Shown one piece after another: positions 42,986 to 51,350 of a stretch of 62,164 nucleotides of DNA. The notes beneath the pieces are model-generated. The model worked only from the letters and a program-made list of their open reading frames with translations, searched no databases and was not told where the DNA came from. The stretch covers positions 1 through 62,164 of the forward strand of contig JAFDZV010000001.1 of the NCBI GenBank assembly GCA_018266795.1. The letters run 5' to 3'. The DNA comes from Bacteroidota bacterium. GTDB taxonomy: Bacteria > Bacteroidota > Ignavibacteria > OLB7. How positions within the stretch are numbered: the first letter of the stretch is position 1; every line of letters begins with the position of its first letter. The position numbers and the translations under genes were made by a program.

Positions 42986-44185
42986 ATGAAAAAATTTCCT
43001 CGCATATCATCCATCACCATCTCCGGCTATCGTCCGTTCGGAGAATTCCACGCGAACCTCGGCTCGCTCGAGGTGATCGTGGGTGCTAACGGCTCCGGCA
43101 AGTCCAGCCTGCTGGAGTTCATGCAGGTATTGCGCAATGCGGTATCCGGCAACGAATTGATCCCCGGTCTGGTACCGGGCGGCGCGGCGCGGGCGTTGTA
43201 TCATCGGGGGGCATCTCATGGTGACCAGATTGCCTGCGAAGTGACTGTGGATGATCTGATGAAGGAATCGCTGCTTTACAACCTGCATGTCGGCGGGCAG
43301 TTCGGCAATCGGGTCCTCTTCGAAGAGGTTGCGGCGTGGCATGACGGTGAGGCCGAACTGTTGCTGCATCGTGATGACATGGGGACCGGGCTTCGAGTGG
43401 CCGAGAATTATCAGGGTGCCGCCGGAATGCTGCTTGGAGATGGGCCGAGCCAGGGAAGCAGCTTCGATCCGGACAGGCTGGCTCTCGGGTGGTGGGGAAG
43501 GGGCAGAATGACTTCTTCCCTGGACGTTCTGCAGCAGCATCTGCGCGACGGACGATTCTACGGCACGTATGAGATCGCGACAGAGAAGCTTCGCCAGCCG
43601 GTCATCACCGAACAGAACCCTGTGCTCGAGGAGGATGCTTCGAATCTGAGCGACGTGTTGCTGCATCTGTCGAACGAGCATCGAAAGGCATTTGAGGAGA
43701 TAAATGCCGTCATGCGCCTGCTCGTGCCGGGCTTTGACCGGCTCAAGGTGAAGAGCTACGGAGCGCCCGGGCACGTGATGGCATTCTGGAATGAAGATGG
43801 CGTCGATCAGGATCTCAGCCTGGCCGATCTCTCCGCCGGCATCTTCCGCCTGCTCTGCTGGGTGGTGCTCTGTCTCGATCCGGACCCGCCTGCTTTGATC
43901 TGTATCGATGAACCCGATCAGGGCGTGCATCCGCGCACGCTACCGGTGCTGGCAGGCCTGTTCAAGGAGGCCAGCGAGCGTACGCAGATCATTCTGACTA
44001 CGCACAATTCCTACTTCCTCTCCCGGTTCGCACTGGAGGACATCGCAGTGATGCGGAAGGAGAGGGGCGAGGCGGAGTTCATCAAGCCGAAGGATTCGAA
44101 GGCGCTGGTTGCCATACTCCAGGACTTTGGCTCGCAGGAGATCGAAGCGCTGCATCGCTCCGAGGAACTCGAACAGCTGCCATGA
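42986..44185 (+). CDS. AAA ATPase of OLD/PARIS-like defence module
   Basis: A 399-residue ABC-type (AAA_15/AAA_21) ATPase. It has Walker A GANGSGKSS (residues 33-41), an ABC-like signature LSAGIFR (282-288), Walker B with LICIDEPDQGVHP (304-316) and an H-loop LTTHN (337-341). There are no membrane helices, so it is a cytoplasmic SMC/Rad50-like ATPase. ATPases of this kind paired with a TOPRIM-type gene form anti-phage systems (OLD, Gabija, PARIS). It overlaps the DUF4276 gene by ATGA (44182-44185), so both are made together. The exact system name is not established. Confidence 0.8.
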   Translation: MKKFPRISSITISGYRPFGEFHANLGSLEVIVGANGSGKSSLLEFMQVLRNAVSGNELIPGLVPGGAARALYHRGASHGDQIACEVTVDDLMKESLLYNLHVGGQFGNRVLFEEVAAWHDGEAELLLHRDDMGTGLRVAENYQGAAGMLLGDGPSQGSSFDPDRLALGWWGRGRMTSSLDVLQQHLRDGRFYGTYEIATEKLRQPVITEQNPVLEEDASNLSDVLLHLSNEHRKAFEEINAVMRLLVPGFDRLKVKSYGAPGHVMAFWNEDGVDQDLSLADLSAGIFRLLCWVVLCLDPDPPALICIDEPDQGVHPRTLPVLAGLFKEASERTQIILTTHNSYFLSRFALEDIAVMRKERGEAEFIKPKDSKALVAILQDFGSQEIEALHRSEELEQLP

Positions 44186-44832
44186 AGGTGATCGTGTATG
44201 TGGAGGGGCGCTCGGATGTTGACGCGCTCAAGGGGCTCCTTCGCGAACTGATCGCGAGCAGGAGCGCGGCAGGTATCAGCATCGGGTTCTTCGAGTCGCC
44301 GAAGGGAGACAGGAAGAAAACGCTGCTGAGGGATGTGCCGATGAAGGCCGTTGACATTCTGCGCACAACGCCGGATTCGCATGTCGTAGCACTCCCCGAC
44401 CTTTATCCACCGGACATCGCGTTCCCGCATCGAACTGCGGAGGAACTGTTTCAAGGCATGAAGAGCCGATTCCGCGAGGTGCTTGCGAGTAAGGGGGACG
44501 TTGACGAGCGGATTGCAGGGCGCTTTCATGTCTTCTGTATGAAGCACGATCTGGAGGTGCTGGTGCTGGCAGCGCGAGAGCAACTGGCACAACGTCTCGG
44601 CGTTTCCAGGCTCAAACCGGAATGGAAGGAGCCTGTTGAGGAGCAGAATCATGATCGTCCGCCGAAGCGAGTGGTGAAGGAACTGTTCGACGCTCACAAT
44701 CGGAAGTATCGGGAGACACGGGAAGCAGCGTTGATTCTCGGCAGCGCCGACTACGCAATCATCGCGGAGCGCTGCCCGCAATGTTTCAAGCCCTTCGTGG
44801 AATTCTTGACCAGCCTGCACCCCGCGGCGTAA
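44182..44832 (+). CDS. DUF4276 TOPRIM-like protein
   Basis: A 216-residue DUF4276 protein. Motifs in order: YVEGRSDVDALKGLL (Glu8, Asp12), the LPDLYPPDIAFP segment (71-82, equivalent to the family's DxYxLPxDFP) and KHDLEVLVLA (121-130, equivalent to HExEALLF). These acidic residues are arranged as in TOPRIM nuclease/primase folds. With the upstream ATPase it resembles the AriA/AriB pair of PARIS, where the TOPRIM partner (DUF4435) is the effector nuclease; here the effector belongs to a different family. Nuclease activity is inferred, not shown. Confidence 0.78.
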   Translation: MKVIVYVEGRSDVDALKGLLRELIASRSAAGISIGFFESPKGDRKKTLLRDVPMKAVDILRTTPDSHVVALPDLYPPDIAFPHRTAEELFQGMKSRFREVLASKGDVDERIAGRFHVFCMKHDLEVLVLAAREQLAQRLGVSRLKPEWKEPVEEQNHDRPPKRVVKELFDAHNRKYRETREAALILGSADYAIIAERCPQCFKPFVEFLTSLHPAA

Positions 44833-44903
44833 GTTTGCATGTTGAACGCACCAGCAAGACAGTTGTACCCTAATCGCAATCCATGTACGTCGGTTAACGG
44901 GTG

Positions 44904-45980
44904 ATGACGCCGGGACGACATATTGGCGGGGCCCAGAACGGCCGCAGTGAGCTTACGGAGCGGGAGGAGCTTGTGCTGCGCTACATTGTGCAGCACTACA
45001 TTCTCACAACCACACCGGTCGGATCGCGATATCTCTCGAAGCGTCTGGAGGAGGAGGCGATCTCCGCGGCTACGATCCGCAATACGATGGCGGACCTGGA
45101 GGAGAAGGGCTTCATCTCGCACCCGCACACATCGGCCGGGCGCGTTCCCACCGATCGGGGCTACCGCTTCTACGTGGACACGATCGCCAGGATGAGTCGC
45201 CTGAGCGATGTCGAGCGTCTGACGATTCGCGACAACATCCGGACAACCGTGCCGACGCCGATGCTGATGAAGGAGGCGTCGCGGATTCTGGGGTTGATCT
45301 CCAATCAGCTCGGCATCATTGCCGCCCCTGAACTGTTGAACAGCACGCTGGAGCAGATCGAGCTGGTGCCGTTGGGGAGCACGCGGCTGCTGGTTGTCCT
45401 TTCGTTGCATGCCGGGATGGTGCGCACGGTGACGCTGGAGGTGCATCAGGAAATTGTTCGCGACAGGCTGGATGCGATTGTTAGTGTTTTGAATGAACGC
45501 CTCGCCGGCCTTACATTGCGGGTGATTCGCACCACATTCCGCGATCGCATTCGAGATGTATCCGTTGCAGCCGATGATGGCATCGTGCAGTTGCTGACCG
45601 ATTCCGTGGAGACGATCTTCGACGAAGCTCCCGGGATCGAGCGCGTTCAGCTATCGCCCACGCAGAATCTGCTGCGCCAGCCGGAGTTCGCGAGCCCCGA
45701 GCAGGTGCGCGGAATCGTGGAGCTGATCGAGGATGAGGAGATGGTGATCCATCTGCTGGACAGCCATCCCGGCGCCTCCGAGACGGTGGAGGTGACGATC
45801 GGTGCCGAACACGGCAACGAGCGTCTGGTGAACTACAGTCTGCTTACCACGAGGTATCAGGTTGGCGATGCCACTGGAACGATTGGGCTGATAGGCCCGA
45901 AGCGGATGGATTACGCGCGGCTGATCTCCGTGGTGGCGTACATCGCCGAGACGATCACGAATAATTTTCAGGACCGTTGA
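44904..45980 (+). CDS. hrcA: Heat-inducible transcription repressor HrcA
   Basis: A 358-residue HrcA. The N-terminal winged helix (LTEREELVLRYIVQHYILTT, then ISAATIRNTMADLEEKGFIS) and the following HTSAGRVPTDRGYRFYVD motif are diagnostic; the central GAF-like region and the C-terminal IGLIGPKRMDYARLISVVAY complete the protein. HrcA represses chaperone genes by binding CIRCE operators. I could not find a CIRCE sequence between 44833 and 46100, so its sites must be elsewhere or diverged. A GTG at 44901 precedes the chosen ATG 44904. It leads a cluster with grpE and dnaJ. Confidence 0.95.
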   Translation: MTPGRHIGGAQNGRSELTEREELVLRYIVQHYILTTTPVGSRYLSKRLEEEAISAATIRNTMADLEEKGFISHPHTSAGRVPTDRGYRFYVDTIARMSRLSDVERLTIRDNIRTTVPTPMLMKEASRILGLISNQLGIIAAPELLNSTLEQIELVPLGSTRLLVVLSLHAGMVRTVTLEVHQEIVRDRLDAIVSVLNERLAGLTLRVIRTTFRDRIRDVSVAADDGIVQLLTDSVETIFDEAPGIERVQLSPTQNLLRQPEFASPEQVRGIVELIEDEEMVIHLLDSHPGASETVEVTIGAEHGNERLVNYSLLTTRYQVGDATGTIGLIGPKRMDYARLISVVAYIAETITNNFQDR

Positions 45981-46100
45981 GCGTCGTAAGCATGCCGTTG
46001 AAGGCATGCGGCCCGCATCCGGGGCGATTGCAACGCGGAGCATACTCAGAGAAGCGGCGGCACGACGCAACGCCGTGACATGGTTCCATCAATACAGCAT

Positions 46101-46673
46101 ATGAGCACGCGAAACATACCGATCGACGAGCCAGAGAGCAACATGAAGGGCGAGACGGATGCCCCGGCAAACGATGCAGCCGGCGGGGGAGAGATGGTTG
46201 AGGCACATGAGGAAACGCCGGAGCAGCGGATCGAGGCGCTGGAGCGTGACAACGCCCGCCTTCGCGATGCCGCTTTGCGGGCCGTTGCGGACCTCGAGAA
46301 CTACCGCCGTCGCGCCAACGCCGAGCGGGAGCAGGTGGTTGTCTACGGCAACGAGCGGCTGCTTCGCTCGCTGCTTCCAATTGTGGACGACATGCAGCGC
46401 TCCATCGAGATGGGGGGGCAGAGCCGGGACTTCGACAACTTCTTCCAGGGGGTTTCGATGATCAACGACAAGTTCGCGAAGCTGCTGGATGGCCTTGGCG
46501 TGAGGAAAATCGAAACGGTTGGGCGACCGTTCGATGTGAACGTGCACGAGGCGCTGCTGCGCCAGCCGAGTGACGAGCCGGAGGATACGGTGATCACGGA
46601 GCTGGAGGCCGGCTACATGTTCGGCGACCGTGTGCTGCGCCATGCCAAGGTGGTTGTTTCCGCCGGAAACTGA
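46101..46673 (+). CDS. grpE: Nucleotide exchange factor GrpE
   Basis: A 190-residue GrpE, the ADP/ATP exchange factor for DnaK. It has an acidic, unstructured N-terminus, a coiled coil (RIEALERDNARLRDAALRAV, then DLENYRRRANAEREQ) and the C-terminal beta domain with NPFD-equivalent VGRPFDVNVHEALLRQPSDE and GYMFGDRVLRHAKVVVS. The start may be 46101 or the in-frame ATGs at 46080 or 46143. It lies between hrcA and dnaJ, in the usual order. Confidence 0.93.
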   Translation: MSTRNIPIDEPESNMKGETDAPANDAAGGGEMVEAHEETPEQRIEALERDNARLRDAALRAVADLENYRRRANAEREQVVVYGNERLLRSLLPIVDDMQRSIEMGGQSRDFDNFFQGVSMINDKFAKLLDGLGVRKIETVGRPFDVNVHEALLRQPSDEPEDTVITELEAGYMFGDRVLRHAKVVVSAGN

Positions 46674-46797
46674 AGTACCACGTGACGAATCGGTAACCAT
46701 GATCCTGAAGGGGCGGCAGGACGCGGACTGGAACCATGCCATTGTTCGGCGTGCGATGTACCGGGCCTGCACCGCCTTTTGAAACAACGATTGAGTT

Positions 46798-47946
46798 ATG
46801 GACAAGCGCGATTACTACGAGGTGTTGGGCGTTGGCCGCGATGCGGCCGATTCCGACATCAAGGCGGCATACCGGCGCCTTGCAATGCAATACCACCCGG
46901 ACAAGAATCCGGACAACCCGGAGGCCGAGGAGCGCTTCAAGGAGGCTGCCGAAGCATACGAGGTCCTTTCCAACGCCGACAAGCGTGCGCGATACAACCA
47001 GTTCGGCCACCGCGGCATGCACGCCGGCCAGGACTATCATCCGTTCTCGAACATGGACGAAATCTTTTCGGCGTTCGGAGGCAACTCCATCTTCGAGGAG
47101 TTCTTCGGCGGCGGCCGCAGGCGTTCGGGCGGCGGCCATGCGCAGCCGGGAAGCGACCTCAAGATCCGTTTGCCGCTGACGCTGGAGGAGATCGCATCGG
47201 GCATCGAGAAGACCATCATCATCAAGAAGATGGTGAACTGCTCGGACTGCGGCGGCCGGGGCACGCCTACACCGGAAGGGGTGATTGCATGCACCGTCTG
47301 CGGCGGCAGCGGCGAGGTTCGCCAGATAACTCGTTCGATCTTCGGGCAGATGATCAATGTTGCGCCGTGCAGCAACTGCAGCGGGGAGGGGCGTGTTGTG
47401 AAGGAGCCGTGCAAGACCTGTCGCGGCGAAGGGCGCGTGCAGGGGGAGGCACGGGAGACGATCGACATTCCAGCCGGCGTCTCGGACGGCAACTATATTC
47501 CGTTGCGCGGCAAGGGGAACGTTGGGCGCCGCGGCGCGCCGGCCGGCGACGTGATCGTTCTGATCGAGGAGAAGCCGCACAAGCATTTCGCGCGCAACGG
47601 CAACGATGTGATCTACGATCTCACGGTCAGCTATCCGCAGGCTGCGCTCGGTGCGGATGTGGAGGTGCCGACGCTCACCGGCGCCTCGGTGATCACGATC
47701 GAGCCCGGCACGCAGCCGGGAGCGCTTCTCCGCATGCGCGACAAGGGGATTCCGCAGCTCAACAGCAATCGCCGCGGCGATCAGATTGTTCGCGTGAATC
47801 TTCACATCCCCACGCGCCTCAACGAAGAGGAGCGCGAGCTGCTGCGCAATCTCTCCAACGGCCCCAACATCGCGGCTCCGGCGCGCGACAAGAAGGATGG
47901 ATCGAAGGGAGGCTTCTTCTCCAAGGTGAAGGAAGCGTTCTCGTAG
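46798..47946 (+). CDS. dnaJ: Chaperone DnaJ
   Basis: A 382-residue class I DnaJ. The J-domain has the HPD motif ([11 protein letters not shown], about residue 33); a Gly/Phe-rich segment follows; four zinc-binding repeats are seen as [24 protein letters not shown] and CKTCRGEG; and the two C-terminal beta domains end normally. It presents substrates to DnaK and stimulates its ATPase. grpE is 124 bp upstream. dnaK is not adjacent, unlike in many genomes. A 14-bp inverted repeat follows the stop. Confidence 0.96.
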   Translation: MDKRDYYEVLGVGRDAADSDIKAAYRRLAMQYHPDKNPDNPEAEERFKEAAEAYEVLSNADKRARYNQFGHRGMHAGQDYHPFSNMDEIFSAFGGNSIFEEFFGGGRRRSGGGHAQPGSDLKIRLPLTLEEIASGIEKTIIIKKMVNCSDCGGRGTPTPEGVIACTVCGGSGEVRQITRSIFGQMINVAPCSNCSGEGRVVKEPCKTCRGEGRVQGEARETIDIPAGVSDGNYIPLRGKGNVGRRGAPAGDVIVLIEEKPHKHFARNGNDVIYDLTVSYPQAALGADVEVPTLTGASVITIEPGTQPGALLRMRDKGIPQLNSNRRGDQIVRVNLHIPTRLNEEERELLRNLSNGPNIAAPARDKKDGSKGGFFSKVKEAFS

Positions 47947-47960
47947 TTATGAATGATGGA

Positions 47961-48000
47961 TGATGAGTGATGGGGAGTGGACGGCACCCATCACTCATCA
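47961..48000 (+). terminator. 14-bp perfect inverted 'word' repeat after dnaJ
   Basis: TGATGAGTGATGGG pairs perfectly with CCCATCACTCATCA around a 12-base loop, 14 bases after the stop. Further GATGGATGATGAG and CACCCATACCCC words flank it. It probably ends or stabilises the dnaJ transcript. Confidence 0.65.
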
Positions 48001-48032
48001 CCCATACCCCTCCTCCAATGTCTTCCTGACAG

Positions 48033-49793
48033 ATGAACACACTCCGCAGTCTCATCCCGTACGTGATGCGCTACCGCTGGCGCCTGATTGCCGGCCTGGT
48101 TGCGATCACGATCTCCAACGTCTTCTCGATCCTGATTCCGCGGTATGTCGGGCACACGGTGGACACCATCGCACATGGTTCCGGGCCCGGGCATGTCACG
48201 GCGGAGTTCCTGCTGCAGCAGGGGCTGATTATCGTCGGCCTCTCGATCGGGAGCGGTGTGTTCCTTTTTCTGACGCGGCAGACGATCATCGTGCTCTCCC
48301 GTCTGGTGGAGTACGATCTCCGCAACAACTTCCTCAGTCACGTGCAGTCGCTCTCGGTCGGCTGGTTCAACAACACGCCCACCGGCGACGTGATGGCCCT
48401 TGCCACGAACGATATCGGCGCCGTGCGCGAGTTCGTTGGCCCGGCCGTGATGTACACCGCGAACACGATCACCACGTTCCTCTTCGCGATGACGATGATG
48501 CTCACGCTGTCGGTGAAGATCACGCTCCTCGCGCTGATACCGCTTCCGCTTGTCAGCTATTCCGTCTATCGCCTCGGGAAGCGTATTCACGGCCTCTTCG
48601 GCGACGTGCAGAAGCAGTATGCGGACCTCACCTCGCAGGCGCAGGAGAACATGTCCGGCGTGCGCGTTGTGCGCGCCTACGTTCGCGAGCAGTATGCGAT
48701 CGACGCATTTGCTTCGATGAGCCGGCTGTACCGTACCAAGAACATGCGCCTGGTGAAGACCCAGGCACTGATGATGCCGGTGATGATGGCGTTGATCGGC
48801 CTCTCGCAGCTGATCGTGCTCGGCGTTGGCGGTCTGGACGTTGCGCGGGGCGTACATACCATCGGCGACATCACGCAGTTCTTCGGGTACATCTCGCAGC
48901 TCATCTGGCCGGTGATCGCGATTGGGTGGGTAACCAATCTGGTGCAGCGGGGCATCGTATCGATGGGGCGTCTCAACAAGATCTTCGATATGAAGCCGGA
49001 GATCGCGGACAGTTCCGGGACGGACAACATGGTTACCGCAATCGGCGGCCGCATCGAGTTCCGCAACGTCTCCTTCCGCTACCGGCCGGAGCTGCCGCTG
49101 GTGCTGAAGGACGTCAGCTTCACGGTGAATCGCGGCGACACGCTGGCAATCATCGGCCGTACGGGCTCGGGCAAGACCACGATCGTAAACCTGATCGCCC
49201 GCATGTACGATGTAACCGAGGGGGAGATCCTGATCGACGGCCGGCCGATCAAGTCGATCCCCATCCATGTGCTTCGCAGTGCCATCGGCGTGGTGACGCA
49301 GGAGACATTCCTCTTCTCCGATACGATTGCCGGCAACATCCGCTTCGGCCGGCGCGAGGCGCCGATGGGGAAGGTGGAGGAGGCCGCGAAGATCGCCCGC
49401 CTGTACGACAACGTGGAAGGCTTCCCGAACAAGTTCGAAACCATCGTCGGAGAGCGTGGGATCACGCTCTCCGGCGGGCAGAAGCAGCGCACGTCCATTG
49501 CGCGCGCCGTGCTCCGCGAGCCGAACATCCTGATGCTGGATGACGCGCTCTCCGCGGTCGACACGGAGACCGAGGACGAGATCCTGATGCGGCTGCGCGA
49601 TGTGATGCGCAACCGCACAAGCATTCTGATCGCGCACCGGATCTCCACGGTGAAGGATGCCGATCAGATCATCGTGCTCGATCACGGAGGCATCAGCGAG
49701 CAGGGAACGCACGAGGAGCTGTTGGAGCTGCGCGGGGAATACTCCCGCATCTACGAGCGCCAGTTGCTGGAGGCTGCGCTGGAGAGCCTGTAG
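48033..49793 (+). CDS. ABC exporter, MsbA/multidrug type
   Basis: A 586-residue half-transporter. Six N-terminal membrane helices (about residues 10-310, including the elbow MRYRWRLIAGLVAITISN) are followed by a nucleotide-binding domain with Walker A GRTGSGKTT (375-383), Q-loop VVTQETFLFSDTI, signature LSGGQKQR (479-486), Walker B ILMLDDALSAVD and H-loop IAHR. It should act as a homodimer exporting lipids or drugs; the substrate is not evident. The arrangement and length match the MsbA/LmrA/BmrA-like group. Confidence 0.93.
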   Translation: MNTLRSLIPYVMRYRWRLIAGLVAITISNVFSILIPRYVGHTVDTIAHGSGPGHVTAEFLLQQGLIIVGLSIGSGVFLFLTRQTIIVLSRLVEYDLRNNFLSHVQSLSVGWFNNTPTGDVMALATNDIGAVREFVGPAVMYTANTITTFLFAMTMMLTLSVKITLLALIPLPLVSYSVYRLGKRIHGLFGDVQKQYADLTSQAQENMSGVRVVRAYVREQYAIDAFASMSRLYRTKNMRLVKTQALMMPVMMALIGLSQLIVLGVGGLDVARGVHTIGDITQFFGYISQLIWPVIAIGWVTNLVQRGIVSMGRLNKIFDMKPEIADSSGTDNMVTAIGGRIEFRNVSFRYRPELPLVLKDVSFTVNRGDTLAIIGRTGSGKTTIVNLIARMYDVTEGEILIDGRPIKSIPIHVLRSAIGVVTQETFLFSDTIAGNIRFGRREAPMGKVEEAAKIARLYDNVEGFPNKFETIVGERGITLSGGQKQRTSIARAVLREPNILMLDDALSAVDTETEDEILMRLRDVMRNRTSILIAHRISTVKDADQIIVLDHGGISEQGTHEELLELRGEYSRIYERQLLEAALESL

Positions 49794-49993
49794 GCTGGCT
49801 CTCCGGCCGGCATGGACTGCCTCGTCGCGAGCGTCGGGTCCGGGAGGGGGCCCGGGCGTGATGCGAACCGTGCGGAGTTCGCCTCGCACACGACATCCTC
49901 CCCGGGCGCGCCCGCAGCGCCGAACTCCGGGCGCATGCCGATTGGCAACCGATTACGAACAACCAACCACGAACAAATTCCCTGAGCCGAATC

Positions 49994-50419
49994 ATGAGCA
50001 CACCGAAGGAGGAGATCAACGAGTTGCTGCAGGTTGCACGCGGCATGAGCGAGAGCATGTTGCAGGAGGCGGAGGGCTTTCAACCCTTTGGTCTTATCAT
50101 CACCTCCGACGGGGAACTGAAGGTGATCACTCCGAACGAGGGGCTGCGGGATACGGCGGCCTCCACGCTGGTCACAATGCTCGAGAACGATTTCCGCGAG
50201 GAGGGGACGCGGGGGCTCAACAGGGCTTCGGCAATCGTCTACGAGATTCGCGGGCGGTTCGATGAGGAGGGGGCCCAGAGCGATGCGGTTGCCGTTGCGG
50301 CGGATCATCGCGACGTCTATTCGGTGATCGTCTACTTCCCGTACACGCGATCCGAGGAGGGTATTGTCTTCGGCAAGGCGGTGGTATTCAAGGGAAAGGA
50401 TGCCATCTTTGCGCGCTGA
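49994..50419 (+). CDS. Conserved hypothetical protein
   Basis: A 141-residue soluble protein without signal peptide. Strands such as FGLIITSDGELKVITPN, ASAIVYEIRGRF, VYSVIVYFPYTRSEEGIVF and GKAVVFKGKDAIFA suggest a small alpha/beta fold. I recognise no named family. GGAG is not evident before the start at 49994, which is preceded by a low-complexity ACGAACAACCAACC sequence. Codon pattern matches its neighbours, so I consider it a real gene. Confidence 0.65.
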   Translation: MSTPKEEINELLQVARGMSESMLQEAEGFQPFGLIITSDGELKVITPNEGLRDTAASTLVTMLENDFREEGTRGLNRASAIVYEIRGRFDEEGAQSDAVAVAADHRDVYSVIVYFPYTRSEEGIVFGKAVVFKGKDAIFAR

Positions 50420-50469
50420 GACGGTTGTGCCGCCCCGATAGCAATCTCCGGCGAGACTGCTTTTCGTGT

Positions 50470-51287
50470 ATGTCGCGGCAGCGCCGCCGGGTTGGTTCAA
50501 CGCTCCGTCCGGTAATCCACGGGTATGCTGTGAGGGATTTCGTTCGCGGTCTTACCGCTCCGTTTCGCGGGGCGCGCCTGATAGTGGCAAGTCCGCCGCT
50601 TCGCAGGCTCGCGGTGATGCCGGTGTTGATCAACATCGTCGTCTTCATCGCCGGCATCACGCTTGCCGCGATCGCGGCCCTCTCCTGGGTCCGACATCTG
50701 GTGCCCGGGAACGATCTGCTTCGCATCGCCGTTCAGATCCTCGCGGTTGCAGCGGTTCTTGTCGCCGCGCTCTTTCTCTTCCTGATCGTCGGCAACATCA
50801 TTGCCGGGCCGTTCAACTCCAGACTCTCGCAGGCGATCGAGCTGCAGCTCACGGGCCGCGCCGGAGCGTTCGCAACCACCGTCCGCCAGGATGTGGGCCG
50901 CAGCATCGCCACCACTGCGGGCCGTCTGTTCCTCTTCATCGTCTGCTATCCGCCGATCCTTCTCACCGCCCTTATTCCCGTTATCGGTTTCATCGTTCAG
51001 CCGCTGCTTGCTACGTTGTATCTGGCCTTCGTTCTCTCGTTGGACTTCAGCGACTTCGTGTTCGAGCGGCATATGGCGCGTTTCGGCGAGAAGGTGCGTT
51101 ACATCCGCGATCGCAGGGCGCTCTACCTCGGCTTGGGTTGACGGCGGTGGCGTTCGCGTTCATTCCCATCATCGATTTTCTGCTGCTGCCGGCTGGCGTG
51201 GCCGGGGCAACGCTCCTCTTCATCGAGGATGACCGGATCTCCGGCGAGCTGGGTGGCGCCGGCGTGCGCCGCGACCCGCCGTTGTGA
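50470..51287 (+). pseudogene. EI24/CysZ-like membrane protein, frameshifted
   Basis: An EI24-type membrane protein broken by a one-base shift. The first frame (50470-51141) encodes about 223 residues with the family's opening VRDFVRGLTAPFRGARLIVA, four helices and the DFSDFVFERHMARF motif, then stops after RRALYLGLG. The continuation LTAVAFAFIPIIDFLLLPAG plus VAGATLLFIEDD, typical of the family C-terminus, is read in the -1 frame to 51287. Adding one G to the GGG at about 51135-51137 would restore the frame. It may be a sequencing or assembly error, a recent mutation, or a recoding site. Related proteins are sulfate-permease (CysZ)-like. Confidence 0.75.
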
Positions 51288-51350
51288 CCATCGGCGTGCG
51301 GGCGGGTCCATTCAGGCTGATGTTGTACAACAGTTCGTTGGAGGTATGCG

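Noticed and set aside
44833-46100. CIRCE operator near hrcA
   Set aside because: I looked for TTAGCACTC and GAGTGCTAA halves on both strands and saw none.
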